A stretch of DNA of 64,000 nucleotides from Candidatus Woesearchaeota archaeon (GCA_016203225.1 JACQNC010000014.1:1-64000); one strand, 5' to 3'; shown: positions 18,040 to 24,839, counted from the stretch's first letter. The notes: a model not told the origin generated them from the letters alone. Program-made: numbers and translations.

Positions 18040-18191
18040 TTCCCGTCTTTTGGGACGCTATGCGTCCCAAACGCATGCTCGCATCCTTCCCAGGATGCTC
18101 GCAGCGTCTCGGCGCCGTGCGCCTCGACGGGCCGCAAGGCAACGTCGGATCTCGCGATCCTCCGAGCCTTGGTCCCGTTCCCTTCGGGGAC
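18040..18191. other. Intergenic run of hairpins between rpoH and tRNA-Lys
   Basis: No gene fits. Several inverted repeats follow one another: TTTGGGACGC-TAT-GCGTCCCAAA (18049-18071, ten base pairs), GCATCC/GGATGC (about 18087-18104), GGATC-TCGC-GATCC (about 18148-18161) and CCGTTCCC/GGGGACGG (about 18174-18192). The segment GACGGGCCGCAAGG occurs at 18126-18139 and again at 18189-18202, where it runs into the tRNA-Lys 3' end. Confidence 0.6.
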
Positions 18192-18264
18192 GGGCCGCAA
18201 GGGATTTGAACCCTTAACCCGCTGGTTAAAAGCCAGCTGCTCTACCAGGTTGAGCTAGCGGCCC
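18192..18264 (-). tRNA. tRNA-Lys (anticodon UUU)
   Basis: 73 bases fold as a full cloverleaf on the minus strand: acceptor GGGCCGC/GCGGCCC, D-arm with AGCTCAACCTGGTAGAGC, anticodon arm GCTGG-CTTTTAA-CCAGC with anticodon TTT, T-arm AGGG-TTCAAAT-CCCT. No intron and no encoded CCA. It lies just upstream of rpoH on the same strand. Confidence 0.93.
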
Positions 18265-18424
18265 AATGCCGAACCGCGATTCGGCAAGCTTTGCTTCTGC
18301 AAAGCATTTCATTCCAACCACGTCGAGCCTTGAAGCTACGTGGTGAATGTGCCTGCTCCCCCTGATAGAAACGCAATGGATAACTGTCCCCTCCTGTGCG
18401 CGCACTCCATCTACAATATATAAG
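18265..18424 (-). promoter_or_regulatory. Promoter and structured leader upstream of tRNA-Lys
   Basis: A TATA box, CTTATATAT on the minus strand, lies at about 18416-18424. Between the expected transcript start and the tRNA are three hairpins: CCACGT/ACGTGG (18318-18343), GCTTTGC-AGAA-GCAAAGC (18288-18305, seven pairs) and GCCGAA/TTCGGC (18268-18285). No ORF with support lies here. The leader could be processed off the tRNA or hold a small RNA. Confidence 0.45.
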
Positions 18425-18487
18425 CTAGCCTTGGCGAACAAGGGGGTGGTTTATAAAGCTTTCGCTGGAATGGTTGTTTTCGAGTAA

Positions 18488-18958
18488 TCAGATGCCGCAG
18501 ACGCGCTTGCCTGTCTTCTGGAAGTACTTCTGGTGGTATTCCTCGGCGGCATAGAACGGCCCTGACTTCACGATCTCGGTCACGATCCTCTTGTCCGAGG
18601 TCTTCTGGTGGGCATCGCGTGACCTCTCGGCCGTCTTCCGTTGCGAGTCGTTGTGGTAGAAGATCGCGCTGCGGTACTGGCTTCCTACATCAGGGCCCTG
18701 CCGGTTCGGCGTGGTGGGATCGTGCTCCTTCCAGAAGACGTCGAGCAGCTGTCCGTAGCTTACTTTCGACGGATCGAACGTTATCTCTACCGCCTCAGCG
18801 TGACCTGTCGCGTCAGAGCACACATCGTCGTAACTCGGATTCACGGTGTGGCCGCCTGTGTAGCCGACGCGCGTCGAGACGACCCCTTTCACCTGATCGA
18901 ACGACCATTGCACGTGCCAGAAGCAACCTGCGGCGAAAGTGGCGAGTTCTGTTTTCAT
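18488..18958 (-). CDS. msrA: Peptide methionine sulfoxide reductase MsrA
   Basis: 156 residues, usual length for single-domain MsrA. The active-site loop GCFWHVQWSFD has the catalytic cysteine. VGYTGGHTVNPSYDDVC and ATGHAEAVEITFDP are family motifs, and DPTTPNRQGPDVGSQYRSA completes the substrate pocket. It reduces the S-epimer of methionine sulfoxide in proteins using thioredoxin. The C-terminus ends RVCGI, a possible resolving cysteine. It follows the small membrane protein by about 34 bases, past a T-rich stretch. Confidence 0.95.
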   Translation of the reverse strand: MKTELATFAAGCFWHVQWSFDQVKGVVSTRVGYTGGHTVNPSYDDVCSDATGHAEAVEITFDPSKVSYGQLLDVFWKEHDPTTPNRQGPDVGSQYRSAIFYHNDSQRKTAERSRDAHQKTSDKRIVTEIVKSGPFYAAEEYHQKYFQKTGKRVCGI

Positions 18959-18970
18959 GGGTGTGATGCG

Positions 18971-18990
18971 ATAAAAAAAAGAAGAAAAAA
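18971..18990 (-). terminator. T-rich terminator after the 18993 gene
   Basis: On the minus strand the gap between the small membrane protein and msrA is nearly all T with a few C, as expected for archaeal termination. Part of the transcripts may read into msrA. Confidence 0.45.
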
Positions 18991-18992
18991 TC

Positions 18993-19199
18993 TCACTTCT
19001 TCTTGCTCATTCCGCACATCGCCATGCAGTCGGGGCATGAGCGCATCGCGAGGCTTCCGAGACCCCACAGGATGAACAGCGCGGTCCACCACTGTATGTT
19101 CCAGAAGTTCCACACGGCGAAATCCCGCAACAAAAACAGCACTCCGACGACAAGGAACAGCAATCCGCTGATCCCCATGCACTTACGACATCCCATCAT
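18993..19199 (-). CDS. Small two-helix membrane protein with Cys pairs
   Basis: 68 residues from the ATG at 19199, chosen because GAGGTGAT, a near-perfect anti-16S match, lies five bases before it; a GTG at 19208 is in the same frame. Two hydrophobic segments (GISGLLFLVVGVLFLL and WTALFILWGLGSLAM) are flanked by CRKC at the N-terminus and CPDCMAMC near the C-terminus, which could bind metal on the cytosolic side. Family unknown. Confidence 0.65.
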   Translation of the reverse strand: MMGCRKCMGISGLLFLVVGVLFLLRDFAVWNFWNIQWWTALFILWGLGSLAMRSCPDCMAMCGMSKKK

Positions 19200-19307
19200 T
19201 GATATCACCTCGAAACAACCGATGCGTCCCGTGTTTATAACCTTTTTCCTCTCGACAGACGTCCACCATAATGTTTATAAAGCGCAGCCGAAGCAACGAC
19301 GTCAAAT

Positions 19308-19379
19308 GCCTCGGTAGTCTAGCGGTTAGGATGAGACCCTGTCGCGGTCCCGACCCGGGTTCGAATCCCGGCCGAGGCG
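19308..19379 (+). tRNA. tRNA-Asp (anticodon GUC)
   Basis: 72 bases with acceptor GCCTCGG/CCGAGGC and discriminator G, anticodon loop CTGTCGC (anticodon GTC), and T-arm CCGGG-TTCGAAT-CCCGG. A TTTATAA box at about 19273-19281 precedes it. No intron. Confidence 0.92.
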
Positions 19380-19416
19380 TCCTATTCCTCGCTCCACGTG
19401 GACTTCCGCGCATTTC

Positions 19417-19546
19417 TGCCCAGGCACGATTGACGTCGCATTTCTGCTTTCGAATCTATTGCGATACATGCCGAGCCCGAAGGTCTCGGCTGTACAGCAG
19501 AACGCTACGTTCTGCACGTAAAGCAACGAAAAACCTGCTTGGGGAG
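19417..19546. repeat. Dispersed palindromic repeat, copy B (expanded)
   Basis: Starts TGCCCAGGCACGATTGACGT and ends AACCTGCTTGGGGA. It shares both ends with the other four copies but is about 55 bases longer. The extra part holds two hairpins, CCGAG/CTCGG and GCAGAACG-CTA-CGTTCTGC. It lies between tRNA-Asp and tRNA-Tyr in otherwise empty sequence. Confidence 0.8.
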
Positions 19547-19650
19547 ATCACGCTTGGGACTACGGAATGCTCATCACGCGGGGAGCATCCAGTGAGAAGC
19601 AAACGGCCAGCAGTAAGTTTTAAAAGCAGCCGACAGAAAGATGTTCCTGT

Positions 19651-19779
19651 CCCCGCGTAGCTCAATGGTGGAGCGTCCGGCTGTAGACGAGAGTCACTCA
19701 CCGACGAAGGCACATCGCCACGGATGAACGTGAGCCAGCAGAACCCGGAAGGCTGGCGGTTCAAATCCGCCCGCGGGGA
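19651..19779 (+). tRNA. tRNA-Tyr (anticodon GUA) with intron
   Basis: The halves pair as a cloverleaf: acceptor CCCCGCG/CGCGGGG plus A, D-arm GCTCAATGGTGGAGC, anticodon stem TCCGG/CCGGA around GTA (19683-19685), T-arm GGCGG-TTCAAAT-CCGCC. An insert of about 57 bases (19687-19743) follows position 37, the standard archaeal intron site. The exact bulge-helix-bulge was not verified. TATA box TTTTAAAA at about 19619-19626. The 3' end is the attachment site of the adjacent element. Confidence 0.88.
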
Positions 19780-19781
19780 TT
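19768..19781 (+). other. attL: attachment core in tRNA-Tyr 3' end
   Basis: CGCCCGCGGGGATT covers the last 12 bases of the tRNA gene and two beyond. The same 14 bases recur at 28132-28145. The integrase gene starts 80 bases inside, so this is the integrase-proximal end of an integrated element. Confidence 0.85.
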
Positions 19782-19861
19782 ATACATTTGGTTAGTTCCC
19801 CACCACAATCAATATATAGATGGCGCTCCCTCGGGAGAATGAAAAGGTGGTGGGGGTTTTC

Positions 19862-21133
19862 ATGCCAATCATTGATTACGGCCAGCACGCCGTTCAAGCC
19901 GAACAACGATTCTTCGCGAGCAAAGAGATCTCTCAGAAGAACAAAGCCGCAATGACGCGGTACATTGCGCAGTACGATGTGAGGCCCGCAACGCGTTTGA
20001 AATTCTTTAACCACATCAGGTTCCTTCTCGAAATGTTGAGTGATGTCGAGCGTCAGATGCACGACCGCGAGCTCGTCAACAAGACATTTGCTCACTTTCG
20101 CAAGTCATTGAAGCCGGGCTATTATGCAACGCTTGTCAACGTCTCAAAGGCGTTCGTGCGCTGGCTGAACGATGGCGACTTGCCGAAAGGCTTCAAAGAC
20201 GTCAAGGGCGTGGGCAAGAAGGATCAACGGCGTGACCTCGCGCCTGAGGACATGTGGACGTGGGACGACGCGAAGCAGTTCTGCAAGTTCGTACCGAGCA
20301 TCCAAATTCAAGCAGCGCTTGCCACGCAACTTGATGCAGGATTGCGACCGAGCGAGTTTGTGGATTTGAATTATGGCGACGTAACGATCAAGAGGGACGT
20401 CGTGATCTTCCAAGTTCGCGAGGGTAAGACGGGTAGTCGTCCTGTGCCTTGCGCGCGATGCCCGCCGTTCTTTCTCAAGTGGTACCATGCGCACCCAACC
20501 AGGAAGGCAAACGATCCTTTATGGGTGATGGAGTTTAACGGCAAGAGCCATCCTGGAGAGCCGTCTCGCAAGGAGTTCACGATTCGTAGGTACGAATACA
20601 CTGCGCTTTTGAAGCGTTTCCGCACAATCGCGCTCAAAGCAGGCATTAGGAAATCGGTGGACTTCTATACACTCAGGCATTCAAGCTGCACGCTGGACAA
20701 GCTCGAAAACGTTCCTCTTGAAGTCGCCGCGACAAGGCACGGCCACACGGTCAAGTACTTCACCGAAGTCTATGCGCGCCTTGATCTGGATGGTATTGCG
20801 AACAGGCTCCGCCAACACTACGCGGGTAGCGAGCAGAAGCTGGACGTTCCCAAGAATCGTGTGTGCGAACGGTGCGAGATGGTCAACGAGCCAGCGTCAC
20901 AATCTTGCTTCAAATGCGGTTTGCCGTTCAGCGTTGCCGAGATCTTAGGGTTGGAGAAGCAACGTGATGACGATGTTGCCGAGTTGCGCAAACGCACCGA
21001 GCTTCTCGCAGGTCTTCAGAAGGAGATGGTCGAGATGCGTGACTTGCTCGGAGCGCTGACGAAAGGCAAGTTCGAAGACTCAGGGAAGCTGGATGAGCAA
21101 CGATTCGTCGTTGCGAAAGTTAAAGGTAAGTAA
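19862..21133 (+). CDS. Tyrosine recombinase / integrase with zinc ribbon and coiled-coil tail
   Basis: 423 residues from the ATG at 19862. The ATG at 19820 touches the TATA box (AATATATAGA, 19811-19820), whereas GGTGGTGGGGG precedes 19862. A SAM-like N-terminal domain is followed by a catalytic domain with Arg in DAGLRPSE, Lys in REGKTGSRPV, YTLRHSS where the usual His of HxLR is Tyr, then RHGH and a nucleophile Tyr in TEVYARLD. The C-terminus adds a zinc ribbon (CERCEMVN...CFKCG) and a coiled coil. It should integrate the element at tRNA-Tyr. Confidence 0.9.
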   Translation: MPIIDYGQHAVQAEQRFFASKEISQKNKAAMTRYIAQYDVRPATRLKFFNHIRFLLEMLSDVERQMHDRELVNKTFAHFRKSLKPGYYATLVNVSKAFVRWLNDGDLPKGFKDVKGVGKKDQRRDLAPEDMWTWDDAKQFCKFVPSIQIQAALATQLDAGLRPSEFVDLNYGDVTIKRDVVIFQVREGKTGSRPVPCARCPPFFLKWYHAHPTRKANDPLWVMEFNGKSHPGEPSRKEFTIRRYEYTALLKRFRTIALKAGIRKSVDFYTLRHSSCTLDKLENVPLEVAATRHGHTVKYFTEVYARLDLDGIANRLRQHYAGSEQKLDVPKNRVCERCEMVNEPASQSCFKCGLPFSVAEILGLEKQRDDDVAELRKRTELLAGLQKEMVEMRDLLGALTKGKFEDSGKLDEQRFVVAKVKGK

Positions 21134-21153
21134 ACCGCGAAAGGAGGACGAAC

Positions 21154-21447
21154 ATGACAGGAACAACCGAGCAGCATAGCGTATACAATTGGAAAACGAT
21201 GCCTGATGGGGTAACGCAAATCCGTCGTGACTCTGGAAGCCGTATCGAAGCAAGAAGGTGGAACATTGAACTGGTGAGGGATGTTTCTGCGTTGACCGGA
21301 CGCGAGCTCCCGTATGCTCCACTGAGCATGGAAGAAGTCATTGATCTCTGCGAGGATGGTATAAAGTTCCGAATGCTTGCGCAGGCAAAAGCAATCGAGA
21401 AACAAATACAGAACCAACTTACAGCAGTTGCAGCAACCCCGGCCTAA
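21154..21447 (+). CDS. Small element-encoded protein after the integrase
   Basis: 97 residues starting MTGTTEQHSVYNWKTMPDGV, with AAAGGAGGAC as a strong ribosome site 21 bases after the integrase stop, so both are on one transcript. The C-terminal half is helical (MEEVIDLCEDGIKFRMLAQA). It might be an excision or regulatory factor by position only. Its end overlaps the convergent 21419 gene by 29 bases. Confidence 0.7.
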   Translation: MTGTTEQHSVYNWKTMPDGVTQIRRDSGSRIEARRWNIELVRDVSALTGRELPYAPLSMEEVIDLCEDGIKFRMLAQAKAIEKQIQNQLTAVAATPA

Positions 21448-21709
21448 CCTCGATAATAGCCCCCATTCGTGCCAGCTTCAGCAAACTCTCCGCAACAACC
21501 CGCTCAGTCATTCCCCTTGCGGCGCACGCATCCAGCACGGCTTTCAACGGCACGCGGCACAAGCTTTTGATTTCGCTCAAGACCTGTTCATCCGGTGTTT
21601 GGTCGGCTCCGAAGTTCGGATCGACCTTTCTCACAACGTCTCGCAGCGTCTGCGGTTTGTTAACCGCAATCTTGTTGAGGTCGAATGTATCGCCTGGATG
21701 TGGTGTCAT
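21419..21709 (-). CDS. Winged-helix-like small protein
   Basis: 96 residues from the ATG at 21709, set by GGGGGAG six bases upstream and by ATGA overlap with the 44-residue gene before it. The middle (DEQVLSEIKSLCRVPLKAV and ERVVAESLLKLARMGAIIEV, then RPGLLQLL) has the helix-helix-wing pattern of a small winged helix, ending in strands. It is probably DNA-binding; family unassigned. Confidence 0.65.
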   Translation of the reverse strand: MTPHPGDTFDLNKIAVNKPQTLRDVVRKVDPNFGADQTPDEQVLSEIKSLCRVPLKAVLDACAARGMTERVVAESLLKLARMGAIIEVRPGLLQLL

Positions 21710-21840
21710 GTGAACTCCCCCTTCGTCCATTCTGCGTTCGCAAGTTTGAACGCATCGCTTTGGCGGAGTTCATAAACGGTCTTGCCTTTGCGAAGCACGG
21801 CTGCTCGCCTGCACACGTAGCTCACTCGTTCGTTCGTCAT
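21706..21840 (-). CDS. Small basic protein, 44 aa
   Basis: ATG at 21840, stop overlapping the next start (ATGA). The sequence begins MTNERVSYVCRRAAVLRKGK and the message has GCGGGGGTG upstream as ribosome site. A weak TATA-like AAACTTAAG lies near 21870-21880. Function unknown; coupling to the winged-helix gene suggests a shared role. Confidence 0.55.
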   Translation of the reverse strand: MTNERVSYVCRRAAVLRKGKTVYELRQSDAFKLANAEWTKGEFT

Positions 21841-22024
21841 AATGCACCCCCGCACGTTAGTAGAATCGGTCAAACTCTTAAGTTTATTGTCTTACATTGC
21901 GCACAGTCGCGATTTAAGAAGAGCGACGAATTTGCGACGATTAAGGCTCAATACCGCGTTCTTTGAAGGCTGCAAATGTAATACCTTTCAGAATCGCGCA
22001 GACGCGTTCGACCATCGCTGTATT
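21841..22024. other. Intergenic region with three related short repeats
   Basis: No ORF is supported. It holds three near-copies of one motif: GTCGCGATTTAAG (21906-21918), GCGACGAATTT (21923-21933) and GCGACGATTAAG (21934-21945). In an element of this kind they could be iterons or regulator sites. The stretch is also more AT-rich than its surroundings. Confidence 0.35.
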
Positions 22025-22651
22025 TCATTGGGGTTTGGTTGATTCGTTCAGCAATTCCAGGAATTTGAGTTTGTCCATGCGCAAACGTATGGTGTGTTGC
22101 ACATTCGTCGCGTACCAATAGTCTCCTGTGAAGAACAACGCGATCCTGTCCTTCCAAGATGTCACGTTCGCAAGTTCGCCAGGAGCAATGCTTGTTTGCT
22201 TGCTCATTTCCTCGCGCAACTGGTCCCCATCAAAGTACGACATTGCAGGCGTTTCCTTCTCGCAAGCATTGCACACGCTCAAGAACCATCCCGCATCCGC
22301 GATGATTCCTTCAGAGCATGGTGGAATGTCCTCGACCTCGCACGTCTCCATTAAGCTGGCGAACGCGCCGTCCATCCAACTCGTGCCCCGCAACCACAGG
22401 TTCGCTTTGCGGCTCTTCCAGTGCGTGCTCCCGTCCCGGTGCTTGCTGAGATGCAAGTCAAGTCCGCCGAGCCGTTTCTGCACGCCAGGAAGGGGTACTT
22501 CATACGTGTCACCTTTGCGAGCAGTCACGGTCTTGTTGATGATCGCGAACTTGGCATTCAGCTTGAGGTAGTGTAACCTTTCCATGATGCAGTCACGTTC
22601 GAGTTGAGAAGTCGCATCGAGAGGCTTGTTGGTCTCTTCGACCGGCTCCAC
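22025..22651 (-). CDS. Element-encoded hypothetical protein, 208 aa
   Basis: 208 residues from a GTG at 22651; an ATG at 22585 (MERLHYLKLN) is an alternative start. Mixed alpha/beta, with VCNACEKE near 150 as one Cys pair and a C-terminal basic helix (TIRLRMDKLKFLELLNE). The text SWKDRIALFFTGDYWYATNV near 175 is a hydrophobic core. No family recognised. It follows the 40-residue zinc finger by 31 bases. Confidence 0.65.
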   Translation of the reverse strand: MEPVEETNKPLDATSQLERDCIMERLHYLKLNAKFAIINKTVTARKGDTYEVPLPGVQKRLGGLDLHLSKHRDGSTHWKSRKANLWLRGTSWMDGAFASLMETCEVEDIPPCSEGIIADAGWFLSVCNACEKETPAMSYFDGDQLREEMSKQTSIAPGELANVTSWKDRIALFFTGDYWYATNVQHTIRLRMDKLKFLELLNESTKPQ

Positions 22652-22682
22652 CTCTCAGCATGACCAGAGCGCGAGAATCGCT

Positions 22683-22805
22683 TTAAGAATGTTGCGCACG
22701 AAACTCGTATGCATGCTTGCACGCGCCCAGGTGCGCGAGCCAAAGCGGGTCAAACTTTCTGAAACGCACCTTCTCGCAAAACGGACAAACGCTCGGCAGA
22801 CTCAC
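22683..22805 (-). CDS. Mini CCHC zinc-finger protein, 40 aa
   Basis: GTG at 22805 to TAA at 22683. The product MSLPSVCPFCEKVRFRKFDP continues to LWLAHLGACKHAY: Cys7, Cys10, His25 and Cys29 form a C2HC finger with almost nothing else. It follows a TATA-like ATTTATTTATT and the terminator of the main operon. The same Cys-Cys-His-Cys layout starts the 22927 gene product, which supports the call despite a weak ribosome site. Confidence 0.55.
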   Translation of the reverse strand: MSLPSVCPFCEKVRFRKFDPLWLAHLGACKHAYEFRAQHS

Positions 22806-22844
22806 GAAGCAATCAGCAGACGCCTTGAATAAATAAATCTATCC

Positions 22845-22898
22845 GAAAGAAAAGAAAAGGGGGCGGGGAGTGCGAAACGCCGATTCCGCACTCCCCGC
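22845..22898 (-). terminator. Hairpin plus T-tract terminator of the element operon
   Basis: GCGGGGAGTGCG (22863-22874) pairs perfectly with CGCACTCCCCGC (22887-22898), a 12-bp stem with a 12-base loop. On the minus strand it is followed by CCCCCTTTTCTTTTCTTTC, so it ends the operon that runs from 27601 to 22927. Confidence 0.75.
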
Positions 22899-22926
22899 TT
22901 TCCCCCAAGCATCAAAGGAGAGAGTG

Positions 22927-23196
22927 TCAGTCGCGAGGCTGTTCTTTCTTGCAAATCAGTTCCTTCAACTTCGTGTTCTCGCCATAAATCGGCACGACCT
23001 TACTCGGTCTCGAAATGCTGATACGGCCGTTCGCTTGCCGCTCAATGGTGGCGTCTTCACTGCCACCTTGCTCGACCAACAAACCCCTCGGTCCTGCGCT
23101 TTCTTCACCAATGTTTTGCACGCAGAGCTTGGCGTGAGCTTGGTATTCTTTCGGCGTGCGTGTTAGCACGTTCTTCATACATATTGGGCACTTCAT
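22927..23196 (-). CDS. CCHC zinc-finger protein, last gene of the element operon
   Basis: 89 residues; MKCPICMKNV and YQAHAKLC place Cys3, Cys6, His and Cys (H-x3-C) as a C2HC finger, as in the 22683 product. The rest is polar, ending in helical KLKELICKKE. GGAGGACC lies just before the ATG, which overlaps the preceding stop. It probably binds nucleic acid or protein; target unknown. Confidence 0.7.
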   Translation of the reverse strand: MKCPICMKNVLTRTPKEYQAHAKLCVQNIGEESAGPRGLLVEQGGSEDATIERQANGRISISRPSKVVPIYGENTKLKELICKKEQPRD

Positions 23197-23837
23197 TTTG
23201 GTCCTCCAGCCTCTTTGAGAAGGCTTAAGATTTTGTTATCTGGTTCATCGTTGCGGCTCACGAGCAAAGTCTTGCCCGCAAGCGTTGAGTAACGATAGAA
23301 CGTGAACGTTTTGGTGTGACCTTTTGGGTACATGCACTCCTTGTGGGCGCACGAGAACAAGAGTTCGACAAGTTCTTTCTTGACAGCGTACTGCGTGATG
23401 AGTCCCTGCGCGTCAACCTCGTGCAGTTTCACAACTCCTAATTCTTCAATGCCGGCAGCCGTACTCGTGACACGAACGCTCGTGCGCACGTATTTCATGG
23501 AGAACTTGTTGCGGTCTTCGTGCTTGATTCCCGCCCAGGGTGTGTCTTTCTTCTCTCGATCGTGAAGGGAAAGCTTGCAGCATTGTTCACAGACCGGTTG
23601 AGCTTTGCCTGCAAAGATTAGTTGTGCGGCCTTCTCGTCCTCTTCAAGCCATTGAGCGATCGTTTGGTTTGCCAGTCTGAGCTTTTCGCCATCAACGCTC
23701 TTGCGACTTCCGTTTGTCTCGCCAGGGCTCGGTAGTTGTGGAACGAACCGGTATTCCCAATCGAGACCTCGCAAGCCTTTCGTAGGATCGACTAGTACGG
23801 GCTCCGGTTTTGGCTTGCGCGCAAACAGGGGCGTCAC
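23193..23837 (-). CDS. Element-encoded Cys-containing hypothetical protein, 214 aa
   Basis: 214 residues from a GTG at 23837 that overlaps the upstream stop as GTGA; longer in-frame extensions lie inside the preceding gene. One Cys cluster, VCEQCCKLSLHD near 90, and a later SCAHKECMYPKGH look like a split zinc site. Strands dominate the middle (YVRTSVRVTST, VVKLHEVDAQG). No family recognised. Confidence 0.65.
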   Translation of the reverse strand: MTPLFARKPKPEPVLVDPTKGLRGLDWEYRFVPQLPSPGETNGSRKSVDGEKLRLANQTIAQWLEEDEKAAQLIFAGKAQPVCEQCCKLSLHDREKKDTPWAGIKHEDRNKFSMKYVRTSVRVTSTAAGIEELGVVKLHEVDAQGLITQYAVKKELVELLFSCAHKECMYPKGHTKTFTFYRYSTLAGKTLLVSRNDEPDNKILSLLKEAGGPK

Positions 23838-24313
23838 GTGTTCACTCCGAACGCTTTTTGAATGTCTTGTGCGGAAGCCGTCTTGCGCGCGGTTTCGATA
23901 GCAATGCGGCCTTTGCACGCCTTGCACGCCCATTCGTGGTGTGTGACGATAAACCATTGGTTTGCGAACCGTTCTGGGCTTGAACTGTGCAAGCCAAGAT
24001 CATCAAACGCTTGCTCGGCAAAAAGTTCCCACGCACGTTCAGCATCGTTCACGAGCACGGGCTCTTCGTTCGGGTGAAGGAAGAAGTGTCGTGCTTGCTC
24101 GCGCTGCCACCACGCATCAAAACACCCAACACAAACCGGCTTCCCGTTTCTTCTGCCCCATTCTCGCAAGCTTTCCCTGTTGGTCTGCAATGCCTGCATG
24201 ATGGGCTCTTGCTTTGCGGCGCTTGCCTTATTCTCAGGTAGTTCTTCGTGCAGCGCAATCCCGACCCTTTCGCCGTCAGGATTGTACGTGCGGGTTTGTG
24301 CAGTTTGCTTCAT
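23834..24313 (-). CDS. Element-encoded protein with two CxxC pairs, 159 aa
   Basis: 159 residues. CVGC near 61 and CKAC near 132 are spaced so that one zinc site could join both halves; WFIVTHHEWACKACKGRIAI looks like a treble-clef or HNH-like start, but no complete HNH motif is present. Acidic helix NDAERAWELFAEQAFDDLG lies between. The gene is packed between overlapping neighbours in the operon. Confidence 0.6.
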   Translation of the reverse strand: MKQTAQTRTYNPDGERVGIALHEELPENKASAAKQEPIMQALQTNRESLREWGRRNGKPVCVGCFDAWWQREQARHFFLHPNEEPVLVNDAERAWELFAEQAFDDLGLHSSSPERFANQWFIVTHHEWACKACKGRIAIETARKTASAQDIQKAFGVNT

Positions 24314-24717
24314 TGGTAGAAGAGCACGATGTTTCCCGTGCCGCCAAAAGTCCCGCTTGAAGTGAGCCGGATCGCGTCTCCGTCAACGAATGGGTGAATA
24401 AGCGCACTGGTTGCCGTGCCGGAGACAGACGCACCCTCTACTTGTCTGAACACGCTCGTGTCATAGAACGCTCTGCTTTGCCCAATACCTTTGATGAGCG
24501 TCACTTGACGATTCTGATTCCAAGTGCTCCCGCTCGCGATGACGTACAAGGACCCCGTACTTGCCGAGAATGCTGGCGATCCTACCTCCATACCAATAAT
24601 TCTGCCCGTCACGCTCTCCGCACTAAAACTCGTCACGGCATTACCACTCGCGGCAATAGACGCATTCGGCACGAGAGTAAACCGGATGCTCTTGAAACTG
24701 TTCCCGAACTCAGTCAT
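24310..24717 (-). CDS. Beta-rich protein, candidate structural component, 135 aa
   Basis: 135 residues from the ATG at 24717, with GGAGGCG six bases upstream. It is rich in Ser, Thr, Gly and Ala with alternating strands (SIRFTLVPNASI, TGSLYVIASGST, DAIRLTSSGTFG) and ends in NIVLFYQ. It has no cysteine, unlike most neighbours, and no signal peptide. The pattern resembles small jelly-roll or virion proteins, but that is only compositional inference. Confidence 0.6.
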   Translation of the reverse strand: MTEFGNSFKSIRFTLVPNASIAASGNAVTSFSAESVTGRIIGMEVGSPAFSASTGSLYVIASGSTWNQNRQVTLIKGIGQSRAFYDTSVFRQVEGASVSGTATSALIHPFVDGDAIRLTSSGTFGGTGNIVLFYQ

Positions 24718-24839
24718 TCTTTTCGCCTCCACTCTGTCTTTCGACGCCCACAAACGCACTCGTACTCAACTTCGTCCTCAACCTGTCGCGCCACGACACG
24801 CACCTCACTCATCGGCTTGCCACAAAAGCACAAAGTCAT
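24714..24839 (-). CDS. Small zinc-ribbon protein, 41 aa
   Basis: ATG at 24839, TGA overlapping the next ATG. The product starts MTLCFCGKPMSEVRVVAR and later has YECVCGRRK: two CxCG knuckles about 25 residues apart, a complete minimal zinc ribbon. Its start overlaps the stop of the 24836 gene, so translation is coupled on both sides. Confidence 0.65.
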   Translation of the reverse strand: MTLCFCGKPMSEVRVVARQVEDEVEYECVCGRRKTEWRRKE

